From assembly GCA_965247975.1 (NCBI GenBank), contig OZ252050.1:186001-250000 (forward strand): 64,000 bases of DNA. The letters are read 5' to 3'. The position numbers and the translations under genes were made by a program. This stretch comes from Taishania sp965247975 (lineage in GTDB: Bacteria; Bacteroidota; Bacteroidia; Flavobacteriales_D; Crocinitomicaceae). Shown here one piece after another: positions 27,066 through 35,149 of this stretch (its first letter is position 1; the number at the start of each line of letters is the position of its first letter). Under the pieces are notes generated by a model. It was not told the origin of the DNA and searched no databases. It saw only the letters and a program-made list of their open reading frames with translations.

Positions 27066-29708
27066 ATGAAAAGAGTATTACTTTTAGTATCGTTAGGTTT
27101 AGGATTCCAGGTCTTAGGGCAACAAGCACGCTTGAATGAAGCAAATGCGCTTTATAACAAGATGGCTTATTATTATGCAGCCGAGGCTTATGAGGATGTT
27201 TTGCAACGCAGCAAGGATTCATCTTTGGTTGGCGTAAAGCTAGCGGATTGCTACGACAAGATCGAGGACAATGAGAAAGCAGTTATTTGGTATAATTATT
27301 TAAGTAGAAATACTGAACTTACACAAAAACAACTACTTAGATCAGCCGTTGTTCGTCGTCAAGTAGGTGATTATGCGGGATCTTTAGGCCAATTAACAAA
27401 ATACGAAAGTAAATACGGTCAGAATGATGTGACTAAGAAAATGATCTTGGAACATGACAACTTGGAGCATTTACAAACCGATGATGGAACGTTTACTTTA
27501 GTGAAACAAGACCCAGTAAATACGATTGCATCAGACATGGGAGCTGCTTATTACAAGGACAATATGATTTTTGTATCATCAGCCATCAAATCAAAATATG
27601 CAGCAGACGATACCTACAATCGCCAAGCAAATAAGTTCTACAACATTTACACTAGTACGGTTGATGGCTCAGGGAACTTAAGTAAGACAAAGAAATTAAA
27701 GAATACAAAATACCACGATGGACCAATTATTTACGACAAAGCGAATGACTTGGTTTATTTTACACGAAACAATTACACAGACGGAAAGAAAGCAACGGAT
27801 GTAAACAAAGTGATGCGCTTGAAAATCTACCAAGGAAAATTGGTTGATAAGAAAATCACGGATGAAAAAGAACTAGCAATCAACAACGATCAATATTCAA
27901 CAGGTCACCCAACCTTATCTGCAGATGGCAAAACAATGTTCTTTGCATCGGATCGCCCGGGCGGATTTGGAGGTTCAGACATCTACAAAGTTGCCGTTGG
28001 ACCAAACGGAACAATTGGAGAACCAATTAACATGGGACCATCTGTAAATACGACGTTGAATGAGTTTTTCCCGAATGTACATTCAGCAACCAATATGTTG
28101 TTTTTTGCATCAGAAGGTCACATTGGACTAGGAGGATTAGACAACTTTGTTGGCCAATTGAATGAGAACCAAACAGCAATTTTGGGACTAAGAAACTTAG
28201 GTGCACCAATGAACTCGCGCTTTGATGATTTTGGAGTAATCATGAACCCTGAATCTACTTACGGATACTTTGTTTCAAATAGAAGCGAAGGAAAAGGAGA
28301 TGACGATATTTATGGATTTAAATTAAACCAACCAATTCCATTACCATTGCTTTTGGAAGGAGTTATCACAGATGCTAATACAAATGAAATCTTGCCAAAC
28401 ACAACGGTTGTGTTAAGAGATGAGAACAACAAAGAACTGGCATCAACAGAATCAAACGAACTAGGAATTTACAACTTTGGCTTGGATGCAACACGGTTTA
28501 TGGATTATAAACTAACAGCAACCAGAGACAGTTTTACAGATGGAGCAAACCAATTCACGACAAAGGATCTTCCTGCTAACACAAGAGTCATTAATCGTGA
28601 TCTTACATTGGCAAGAAAACCAATGCCAAGAAATGGAGACAACTTAGCATTGCACTTTGTGATCAAAGACAAAGTAACAAATCAACCAATGCCAGGAGTT
28701 CAGTTACGCCTTTATGACAATGTAGCACAAAAAGAAATGGTAAACATTGTGAGTGATGAGAAGGGAGATTTCTATTTGCCATTGAACCACAAGAAAATCT
28801 ACGATGAGTTATCGTTTAACATTCTAGCGGACAAAGCTGGTTACCTTCCAAAACGCGTTTATTACAAAAGTGTTTATGAGAAATCAGGGTTAATCGAATT
28901 GGAAGATTACATGGAGAAAGAAGAAGCAGTAATCAATACGGATGTTTCTTCCTCATTTGATATCAACCCAATTTACTTTGATTTAGATAGATACAACATC
29001 CGAGCTGATGCAAAGGTTGAATTAGATAAGATTGTTAAGATCATGAATGATTACCCAGAAATGGAGATTGAGTTAGGTTCCCACACAGACTGTCGTCAAA
29101 CAATGGCATACAATGAGCGCTTATCGGATCGTCGTGCTAAAGCATCGGCAGCTTACATCAAGTCACGCATCAAAAATCCAGCACGTATTTATGGTAAAGG
29201 ATATGGAGAAACACAATTGAAGAACGATTGTGGATGCGAACCAACAAATGAATCAAGTTGTTCGGATGATCAACACCAAATGAATCGCCGCACAGAGTTT
29301 AAGATTATCAAAGTTGGAGCACCGAAGAATGGTGTGAAACCAAACACGAATTACATAGTTGATAACAGCAACGGAGGTTCACGAGTTGTAACGAATGTGA
29401 ACAAACCAAACACTTCGAACACAAATACAACAGCAAGCACGTCAAATACATCACAAAACAATACATCAACAAGTGCATCAACATCAAATACGAACACTGA
29501 AAACACAAATACATCAAGTACCACAACGCAAACACGCACAACTCAAAGTTCAGCGAATTATGCAGGAGGTGATACTTACACGATCAAAGAAGGTGAAACA
29601 CTTTACCGTGTATTTGTGAACACAGGTGTATCAGTTCAAGAATTGAAACGCTTGAACAAATTGCACTCAAACACTGTTCGCGTTGGACAAGTGTTGGTTT
29701 TGAAATAG
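27066..29708 (+). CDS. PorE-like OmpA family protein with TPR, PD40 and LysM domains, copy 2
   Basis: 880-residue near-identical paralogue of the protein at 1744, with the same TPR, PD40, regulatory-like beta domains, OmpA and C-terminal LysM layout. Visible protein differences are few: TLVKQ for TVVKQ near residue 143, EKGD for ERGD, a short replaced segment before the OmpA domain (EKEEAVINTDVSSSFD against ETEEAIVEREGDGSEPFG), KNDCGCE for KIAECECE, and small indels in the Asn/Thr/Ser linker. The 29-bp spacer from the sprF-like stop is identical to that of copy 1. Inferred role: peptidoglycan tether of the second adhesin export complex. Confidence 0.88.
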   Translation: MKRVLLLVSLGLGFQVLGQQARLNEANALYNKMAYYYAAEAYEDVLQRSKDSSLVGVKLADCYDKIEDNEKAVIWYNYLSRNTELTQKQLLRSAVVRRQVGDYAGSLGQLTKYESKYGQNDVTKKMILEHDNLEHLQTDDGTFTLVKQDPVNTIASDMGAAYYKDNMIFVSSAIKSKYAADDTYNRQANKFYNIYTSTVDGSGNLSKTKKLKNTKYHDGPIIYDKANDLVYFTRNNYTDGKKATDVNKVMRLKIYQGKLVDKKITDEKELAINNDQYSTGHPTLSADGKTMFFASDRPGGFGGSDIYKVAVGPNGTIGEPINMGPSVNTTLNEFFPNVHSATNMLFFASEGHIGLGGLDNFVGQLNENQTAILGLRNLGAPMNSRFDDFGVIMNPESTYGYFVSNRSEGKGDDDIYGFKLNQPIPLPLLLEGVITDANTNEILPNTTVVLRDENNKELASTESNELGIYNFGLDATRFMDYKLTATRDSFTDGANQFTTKDLPANTRVINRDLTLARKPMPRNGDNLALHFVIKDKVTNQPMPGVQLRLYDNVAQKEMVNIVSDEKGDFYLPLNHKKIYDELSFNILADKAGYLPKRVYYKSVYEKSGLIELEDYMEKEEAVINTDVSSSFDINPIYFDLDRYNIRADAKVELDKIVKIMNDYPEMEIELGSHTDCRQTMAYNERLSDRRAKASAAYIKSRIKNPARIYGKGYGETQLKNDCGCEPTNESSCSDDQHQMNRRTEFKIIKVGAPKNGVKPNTNYIVDNSNGGSRVVTNVNKPNTSNTNTTASTSNTSQNNTSTSASTSNTNTENTNTSSTTTQTRTTQSSANYAGGDTYTIKEGETLYRVFVNTGVSVQELKRLNKLHSNTVRVGQVLVLK

Positions 29709-29773
29709 GAATTACTTTAACCACAATTCGAGAAATAGTTTGTCTTAAAAAATTGAGGCAAGATTAGGTAAGG

Positions 29774-29808
29774 AAAGGCGACTTCATTTGAGGTCGCTTT
29801 TTGGTTTT
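29774..29808 (+). terminator. Terminator after ompA-like 2; first copy of a 35-bp direct repeat
   Basis: Stem GCGACTTC/GAGGTCGC (one G-U pair) with loop ATTT, extended by AAAG/TTTT pairing and followed by a T-rich tail. It ends transcription of the second cassette, and lies between that cassette and the convergent SBBP gene (stop at 29842). The same 35 bases recur exactly at 32690-32724. Confidence 0.78.
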
Positions 29809-29841
29809 AAATCTAAAGGCTTGGCGAAAAGATTGCAAGGC

Positions 29842-32439
29842 TCAATTTCGTATTAAATGAATGAAACTTTGTCCTTTCTCGATTTTTCCGTTTTCGAATT
29901 CAATTTGGTACTGAATATAATAAACACCATCAATTGATTCTTTTCCATCATAATTTTTTCCATCCCATGTTGGCGATATTCCTGAAGCAGTATAAATGGA
30001 TTCACCCCAACGGTTCAAAATTGTGAAATTAATTTTTGTTGCTCCATTGACATAGAGACTATATAAGTCATTGGTTTGATCACCATTTACAGTGAAAACA
30101 TTTGGAATTATAAAATTTTCGTTTGAATTTGGTGCACCAGTAAGCTTACAATCAATTAAGGTTGAATGGAATCGATTAATGAAGATATCATCGGTTGCAC
30201 TGGCATTCGTGTTATCAAAATAAGTATTCGCTTCGCCTTCCTTCAATGGCAAAGTTGATACATCTAAAGGGTTTTGTGGATAGAAACCATTTACAGTTGT
30301 TGATGTCCAAAAGTATCCATTTTTTCCTGTACAGATGATGTATTTGCCATGCCCTGATAAAGTACAAAGTGGAGTTGCGCCTAGTAATTGTCCATCATTC
30401 GAAAACATGCTTAGTCGTGTACTTTGACCATACCACGAATTTGTATAACCATTATCTACAAATGGAATCTGATCCTCGATTCCTTTTGCATCAATAGTTG
30501 TGCAATATAGATTTCCACATTCATCAATAGCTATATTATGTTGATCTTGCCAATTATAACTATGTTGATTTCCGTAGTATGTTGACCATTTCAACACACC
30601 TTGCGAGTTAAATTTTGCCAAAAATGGAATACAATTTTCAGGTGAAAAACCATCTGCTGGAAGATTGGTGTGGATACCTTGAAAAAAGGTCCCTGCGTCT
30701 AATAATGGTATGTTGGGAGATTGTGTGTAGCCATAAAAGAACAAATTATTATCATTATCAACGGCTAGATCATCCCCCATGTCTTTAAAAACTCCCCCAA
30801 AGAAAGTAGATAATAATCTATTATCCATGGAATCAAATTTTAATAGAAACGCATCAAGAACACCACCGAAACTACCAGTAAAATAACCATCGTTATCTTG
30901 TGTTTCGAAGTCTGCCGATTGTGTATCTCCTGTAATGAATACATTTCCTGTGTTATCTATAATTACTGAATTCGCCTGATCAATTCCTATTCCACCGTAG
31001 TATGTTGACCAAAACAAAGATCCTATAGCGTCGAACTTCATTATGAAACAATCTAATTGACCTCTGAGTGAACCTTGATTGTAAGAACCCGATACTGCCA
31101 ATGGAAAATTTGTGGAAGAAGTGTATCCAACAGCATAAACTACTCCGTTTTTCGCAGATATTGATCTAATTTCATCTTCACCTGACCCGCCAATATAAGT
31201 TGCCCATACTCGATCGCCCTGATTGTTGAACTTTAGCATAAAAGCATCTTCTTCTCCGCTAGGGGAGTCGACAAAAAATGTGCCCGCGTCTTCAGTTGGG
31301 AAATCGCTGGAAAAGGTATATCCACCACAATAGATATTGTCATTTTCATCTATGTCAAAACCAAATAAGTATTCATACGAACTTCCGCCATAATAAGTGG
31401 ACCATAACAGAACGCCGTCCTTATTGAATTTTATAATGACTAGTTCTGTAGAGCCATTTGATGTGCCTTGGAAATAACCCGTTGAACTTTGAACAGGAAA
31501 ATCAAGTAAGTAATTATATCCCACAATATATAAATTATTTTGGCTATCGGCTTTCATAGCATTAGCAGATTCCGAACCATTTCCTCCAAAGAAAGTGCCC
31601 CATTGCAATTCAGGGTCAATAATGATTTTGTGAGTACTTAAATTATCGCTAATTAATTGTTTAGACTCCTCATCAAGTATAAATGAAACAAAATGATCAT
31701 ATCCGCCAAATATATTTTCTTGTAATGAATCAAGCTTGAAAGCACTGTAAATCAACTTGTCATCTAAATAACTTATAGGTTTGTTTTCTTCCAAATTTCC
31801 AAATTGAGTATTAATGTTTAAATTCCCATTTATCAATTCAAGTTGATTCTTCATACGATATATAAGCTGAATATCGTCTGGTTTTGCACCGGGATGTAGA
31901 ATGAAATCATATTTAAAACCAGATCCGTGTGAATTGTAAATAACCCAGTCAATATTTGAATAAATATTGCTAAAAATTAGCTCACCATAATTCGGAACGT
32001 TTCTAATTCCTGTCGGACAATGACCTAAAAAATAGTTTGTTCTACCTTGAGAAGATTCTTTTTTCACGGTTAAATTTTCAGTCGAAATTTGTGCGTTTTC
32101 TAAAAGCATATCTACTCTTTCCCAATGAAATTCAATTTTTTGATTTTCAGATGGAAACCCAATCGTGTTTAATTTATTCATTTCGTTTCCTTGGGTAAAA
32201 CTTTGAAAGACATATGTTAAGCCAGAGGTGGTAACATATACATCAATTCCATTCGCTTGAAGTTTGAACAACACATTGGGCGTTAAATTACCGTCCATGT
32301 CTTTGAATTGACCTTGATTTTCTTCAAAGGAAAAGGAAGTTCTTCGATGAATATCTTGGATCGCGAAAATTTCGATGCTAATAAAACAAATTGCTAGAAC
32401 TAAAATTAATTGATATTTGTTAATTTTCATGGTATTCAA
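29842..32439 (-). CDS. SBBP-repeat beta-propeller protein with T9SS type B sorting domain
   Basis: 865-residue secreted protein. An N-terminal signal segment (INKYQLILVLAICFISIEIFA) is followed by a domain of about 250 residues starting at SFEENQGQF, common at the front of Bacteroidota SBBP proteins. Next is a series of SBBP/propeller repeats about 275-690, each with a WxTYYGG or WxTFFGG strand and a D-x-x-x-N-x-x-x-x-G-x-T turn. From about 773 there is a CHU_C sorting domain (IPNVFTVNGDQTNDLY; NRWGESIY; DGVYYIQY). Start could be the first ATG or the fourth codon (MKINKYQ). It has no sprF neighbour of its own and stands alone on the minus strand, flanked by two copies of a 35-bp terminator sequence, which suggests it was inserted here. 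Its ligand is unknown. Confidence 0.88.
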   Translation of the reverse strand: MNTMKINKYQLILVLAICFISIEIFAIQDIHRRTSFSFEENQGQFKDMDGNLTPNVLFKLQANGIDVYVTTSGLTYVFQSFTQGNEMNKLNTIGFPSENQKIEFHWERVDMLLENAQISTENLTVKKESSQGRTNYFLGHCPTGIRNVPNYGELIFSNIYSNIDWVIYNSHGSGFKYDFILHPGAKPDDIQLIYRMKNQLELINGNLNINTQFGNLEENKPISYLDDKLIYSAFKLDSLQENIFGGYDHFVSFILDEESKQLISDNLSTHKIIIDPELQWGTFFGGNGSESANAMKADSQNNLYIVGYNYLLDFPVQSSTGYFQGTSNGSTELVIIKFNKDGVLLWSTYYGGSSYEYLFGFDIDENDNIYCGGYTFSSDFPTEDAGTFFVDSPSGEEDAFMLKFNNQGDRVWATYIGGSGEDEIRSISAKNGVVYAVGYTSSTNFPLAVSGSYNQGSLRGQLDCFIMKFDAIGSLFWSTYYGGIGIDQANSVIIDNTGNVFITGDTQSADFETQDNDGYFTGSFGGVLDAFLLKFDSMDNRLLSTFFGGVFKDMGDDLAVDNDNNLFFYGYTQSPNIPLLDAGTFFQGIHTNLPADGFSPENCIPFLAKFNSQGVLKWSTYYGNQHSYNWQDQHNIAIDECGNLYCTTIDAKGIEDQIPFVDNGYTNSWYGQSTRLSMFSNDGQLLGATPLCTLSGHGKYIICTGKNGYFWTSTTVNGFYPQNPLDVSTLPLKEGEANTYFDNTNASATDDIFINRFHSTLIDCKLTGAPNSNENFIIPNVFTVNGDQTNDLYSLYVNGATKINFTILNRWGESIYTASGISPTWDGKNYDGKESIDGVYYIQYQIEFENGKIEKGQSFIHLIRN

Positions 32440-32756
32440 TTTATAGAGTTATTCGAAATTTAAGAATGTTAAACTTATTTAACCAACCATTATCTGATTT
32501 GTGTACTCATGTGTTGAATTTATTGATTAAAATGGAAGGTAAACCCCACAAAAAACTAATTTTATTTGTGACATTGACAATTTGTAAACATTGTTGTTAC
32601 CGATCAATAATTTAGAAGTTTGAACAAATCACATATAAACTATATTCACCTTGAAAATATATTGATTTTAAAAGAGAATTTAAGTATGTAAAGGCGACTT
32701 CATTTGAGGTCGCTTTTTGGTTTTTTTCTATCTTTACTGCTTAGCAAAAAGTTTGT
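32440..32756. other. Non-coding region between divergent SBBP and enoyl-CoA hydratase genes
   Basis: 317 bp, very AT-rich. It must contain the promoter of the minus-strand SBBP gene and that of the plus-strand hydratase, but I see no good TTG/TAnnTTTG pair on either strand. The only structured element is the second copy of the 35-bp terminator. Confidence 0.5.
32690..32727 (+). terminator. Second copy of the 35-bp terminator, 33 bp before the hydratase gene
   Basis: Identical to 29774-29808 (AAAGGCGACTTC...GCTTTTTGG), here followed by seven T. No plus-strand gene lies immediately upstream, because the SBBP gene runs the other way, so this terminator is orphaned. It may be a recombination duplicate, or may block read-through into the hydratase operon. 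Confidence 0.6.
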
Positions 32757-33536
32757 ATGTATCAAAATATTCTTTCAGAACAAAAAGAGGGCGTTTTAAC
32801 GATCACCATTAATCGACCAAGTCAATTAAACGCTTTAAACAAAGAAACAATTTCCGAGCTTGGAGATTTATTACGAAAAGCAAATGAGGACGCATCGATT
32901 CGTGTCCTTGTAATTACTGGTTCAGGTGAAAAATCATTTGTTGCTGGAGCTGATATTAAAGAATTTGCGGAGTTTTCGATTGCTCAGGGAGGAGAACTTG
33001 CAATGAAAGGACAAGAATTGTTGTTCAACATTATTGAGAATATGCAAAAGCCAGTCATTGCTGCAGTGAATGGTTTTGCGCTTGGTGGTGGTTTGGAATT
33101 AGCCCTAGCTTGTCACATCCGACTTGCTTCGAACAATGCTCGTATGGGATTGCCAGAAGTTTCATTAGGTGTGATTCCTGGGTACGGTGGAACGCAGCGA
33201 TTGGCGCAAATTATTGGACGTGGAAAAGCCAACGAAATGATATTTACAGCAGGAATGATGAAAGCAGATGAAGCACTTCAATGGGGCTTGGTTAATTATG
33301 TTGTCGAGCCAGAAGAATTACTTCAAAAGGCATACGAGATTGCAGATAAAATTTCTACCAATTCGGGCACTGCAATTGCTTCTGCTATTAGAGCAGTAAA
33401 TGCCAATTTTGTTGATGGCGTTAATGGATTTCACACAGAAATCGAGGAGTTCGGAAAATGTTTTGGTACACGAGACTTTAAAGAAGGAACAAGTGCTTTT
33501 CTAGAAAAAAGAAAACCAAATTTCAAAAATGAATGA
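32757..33536 (+). CDS. Enoyl-CoA hydratase/isomerase (crotonase family)
   Basis: 259 residues, the normal length. The crotonase fold is complete: AGADIKEF (first oxyanion-hole segment), GFALGGGLELALAC (second oxyanion hole plus the first glutamate) and GLPEVSLGVIPGYGGTQRL (second glutamate and the family motif). Both catalytic glutamates of hydratases are present, so hydration of trans-2-enoyl-CoA in fatty-acid or amino-acid breakdown is likely. A related role such as short-chain enoyl-CoA or crotonyl-CoA hydration cannot be separated by sequence alone. The stop overlaps the start of the flippase gene by four bases (ATGA), so the two are cotranscribed even though their roles seem unrelated. 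Confidence 0.9.
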   Translation: MYQNILSEQKEGVLTITINRPSQLNALNKETISELGDLLRKANEDASIRVLVITGSGEKSFVAGADIKEFAEFSIAQGGELAMKGQELLFNIIENMQKPVIAAVNGFALGGGLELALACHIRLASNNARMGLPEVSLGVIPGYGGTQRLAQIIGRGKANEMIFTAGMMKADEALQWGLVNYVVEPEELLQKAYEIADKISTNSGTAIASAIRAVNANFVDGVNGFHTEIEEFGKCFGTRDFKEGTSAFLEKRKPNFKNE

Positions 33537-35020
33537 GTAACCCTCTAAAGAAATTATTGGGTCAAACCGCTGTTTATGGACTAACGGTCATTGTGGGAAG
33601 AATGCTGAATTTTCTGCTACTTCCATTGTATATTTCAGTTTTCAAACAGCCAGAGGATTACGGTGTAATTTCAATTTTATATTCATGGGTGGCTTTCTTA
33701 ATTGTACTTCTACCTTTCGGGTTGGAAACCACTTTTTTTAAATTTTTTCACGAGAATGAAGATAATAAAGAGACTATTTTTCAAAATAGTTTTTTAACTG
33801 TTATCGGTATTAATGCCCTTTTCTTTTTAACTGTCCTGTTATGTAATCAAAGCTTTGCCAATTGGATGCTTCTTCCTGATCATAAAGGCTACGTAATTAT
33901 GTTGGCAGCTATAGTTTGCTTAGACGCAATTGCAGCGCTTCCGTTAGCTAAATTGCGATCAGAGAATAGGCCAAAGGACTTTGCAAAAATTCAAATCGTT
34001 TCAATTTTGATTAACATTTCGTTGAATGTCATTTTGTTGGTTTTTTTCTTCGATAATAATAACCCAGAACAAGGTATTGTATTCATATTAGTTTCAAATC
34101 TAATTTCTTCCTTGGTCAAGCCAATTATGGTTTATAAGGACTTTTTAAAATTGAAGTTAGTTTTTGATTTGACATTAATTAAAAGAATGTTATGGTATGC
34201 ATTGCCATTAGTTGTTGCAGGCTTTGCAGGGATTATTAATGAAACGCTTGATAGAATTATGTTGAATCAAATTTTGTATGATACAAAAATGAATTTGGAT
34301 CAATCGTCTCATGAGTATGCTATGGAATATGCGCGCACTGAAATTGGAATTTACAGCGCAAATTATAAACTTGCGATGTTAGTGACTATTTTACTGCAAG
34401 CGTATCGGTATGCCGCTGAGCCTTTTTTCTTTTCTAATGCAAAAAACACTGATCGCAACAAGTTGTATGTTAAAGTGATGAACTATTTTATTGCTGCATT
34501 GTCAATTGTTTTTTTATTAGTCAGCTTCAACCTTCAAATTTTCAAGTATTTTATTCCAAATGATGCGTATTGGGATGGATTAAAAGTTGTTCCCATTCTT
34601 TTATTGGCAAATGTGTTTTTGGGCATTTATTTCAATCAAAGTATTTGGTATAAGTTAAGTGGACAAACGAAATTTGGAGCGTTTATTGCCATTGGTGGTG
34701 CCTTGGTTACAATAGGTATTAACTTAGCTTTTATTCCGTTGTACGGATACATGGCAAGTGCATGGGCAACTTTAATTGTTTATGGTCTGCAAATGATTGC
34801 GTCCTATCTTTTAGGACAAAAATATTTTCCTATCAAATACAACCTACGAAAGTTTTCGCTCTATCTAGGTTTGGCGTTACTCCTATTTTTCATCGTGCGA
34901 TTATTAAATATCGAAGAAGGTTGGATGCAGTTTGTGATTCACAATACCTTTATTTTATTCTACATTTTTGTAGTTTATGTGATTGAAAAACCAACTAAAA
35001 AGAAGCCGATTGTTGTATAA
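33533..35020 (+). CDS. Polysaccharide/lipid-linked oligosaccharide flippase (MOP superfamily)
   Basis: 495-residue integral membrane protein with about 12-14 hydrophobic segments. The N-terminus (LLGQTAVYGLTVIVGRMLNFLLLPLYI, then EDYGVISILYSW) is typical of Wzx/MATE-like flippases. These move undecaprenyl-linked sugars across the inner membrane. It starts inside the last codons of the hydratase gene. As I recall from other flavobacteria, a flippase of this type often sits next to dut and the sugar nucleotidyltransferase; here those genes lie 20 kb away, beyond the exopolysaccharide locus. It is distinct from the second flippase at 50420. Confidence 0.85.
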   Translation: MSNPLKKLLGQTAVYGLTVIVGRMLNFLLLPLYISVFKQPEDYGVISILYSWVAFLIVLLPFGLETTFFKFFHENEDNKETIFQNSFLTVIGINALFFLTVLLCNQSFANWMLLPDHKGYVIMLAAIVCLDAIAALPLAKLRSENRPKDFAKIQIVSILINISLNVILLVFFFDNNNPEQGIVFILVSNLISSLVKPIMVYKDFLKLKLVFDLTLIKRMLWYALPLVVAGFAGIINETLDRIMLNQILYDTKMNLDQSSHEYAMEYARTEIGIYSANYKLAMLVTILLQAYRYAAEPFFFSNAKNTDRNKLYVKVMNYFIAALSIVFLLVSFNLQIFKYFIPNDAYWDGLKVVPILLLANVFLGIYFNQSIWYKLSGQTKFGAFIAIGGALVTIGINLAFIPLYGYMASAWATLIVYGLQMIASYLLGQKYFPIKYNLRKFSLYLGLALLLFFIVRLLNIEEGWMQFVIHNTFILFYIFVVYVIEKPTKKKPIVV

Positions 35021-35023
35021 GGC

Positions 35024-35058
35024 TTTCCAAATTTTGGAATCTGTTCGGAATTTGGAAA
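35024..35058. promoter_or_regulatory. Palindromic TTCCAAA elements upstream of the exopolysaccharide plus operon
   Basis: TTCCAAATTTTGGAA at 35025-35039 is an interrupted perfect palindrome. A second inverted half lies at 35049-35057 (AATTTGGAA), which can also pair with 35025-35033. The site is about 110 bp upstream of the gene at 35150, a common distance for an enhancer-binding site. No T-tract follows, so it is not an obvious terminator. Similar TTCCAAA repeats occur at the other outer end of the locus (55096-55128). Confidence 0.35.
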
Positions 35059-35149
35059 AAATCAAATGCAACTAAATATTTAAATCGCTGAAAAACAACA
35101 ATTTAAATCTTTAGGCATAATAATGGTCTACCCTTGCTAAAAAATATTT

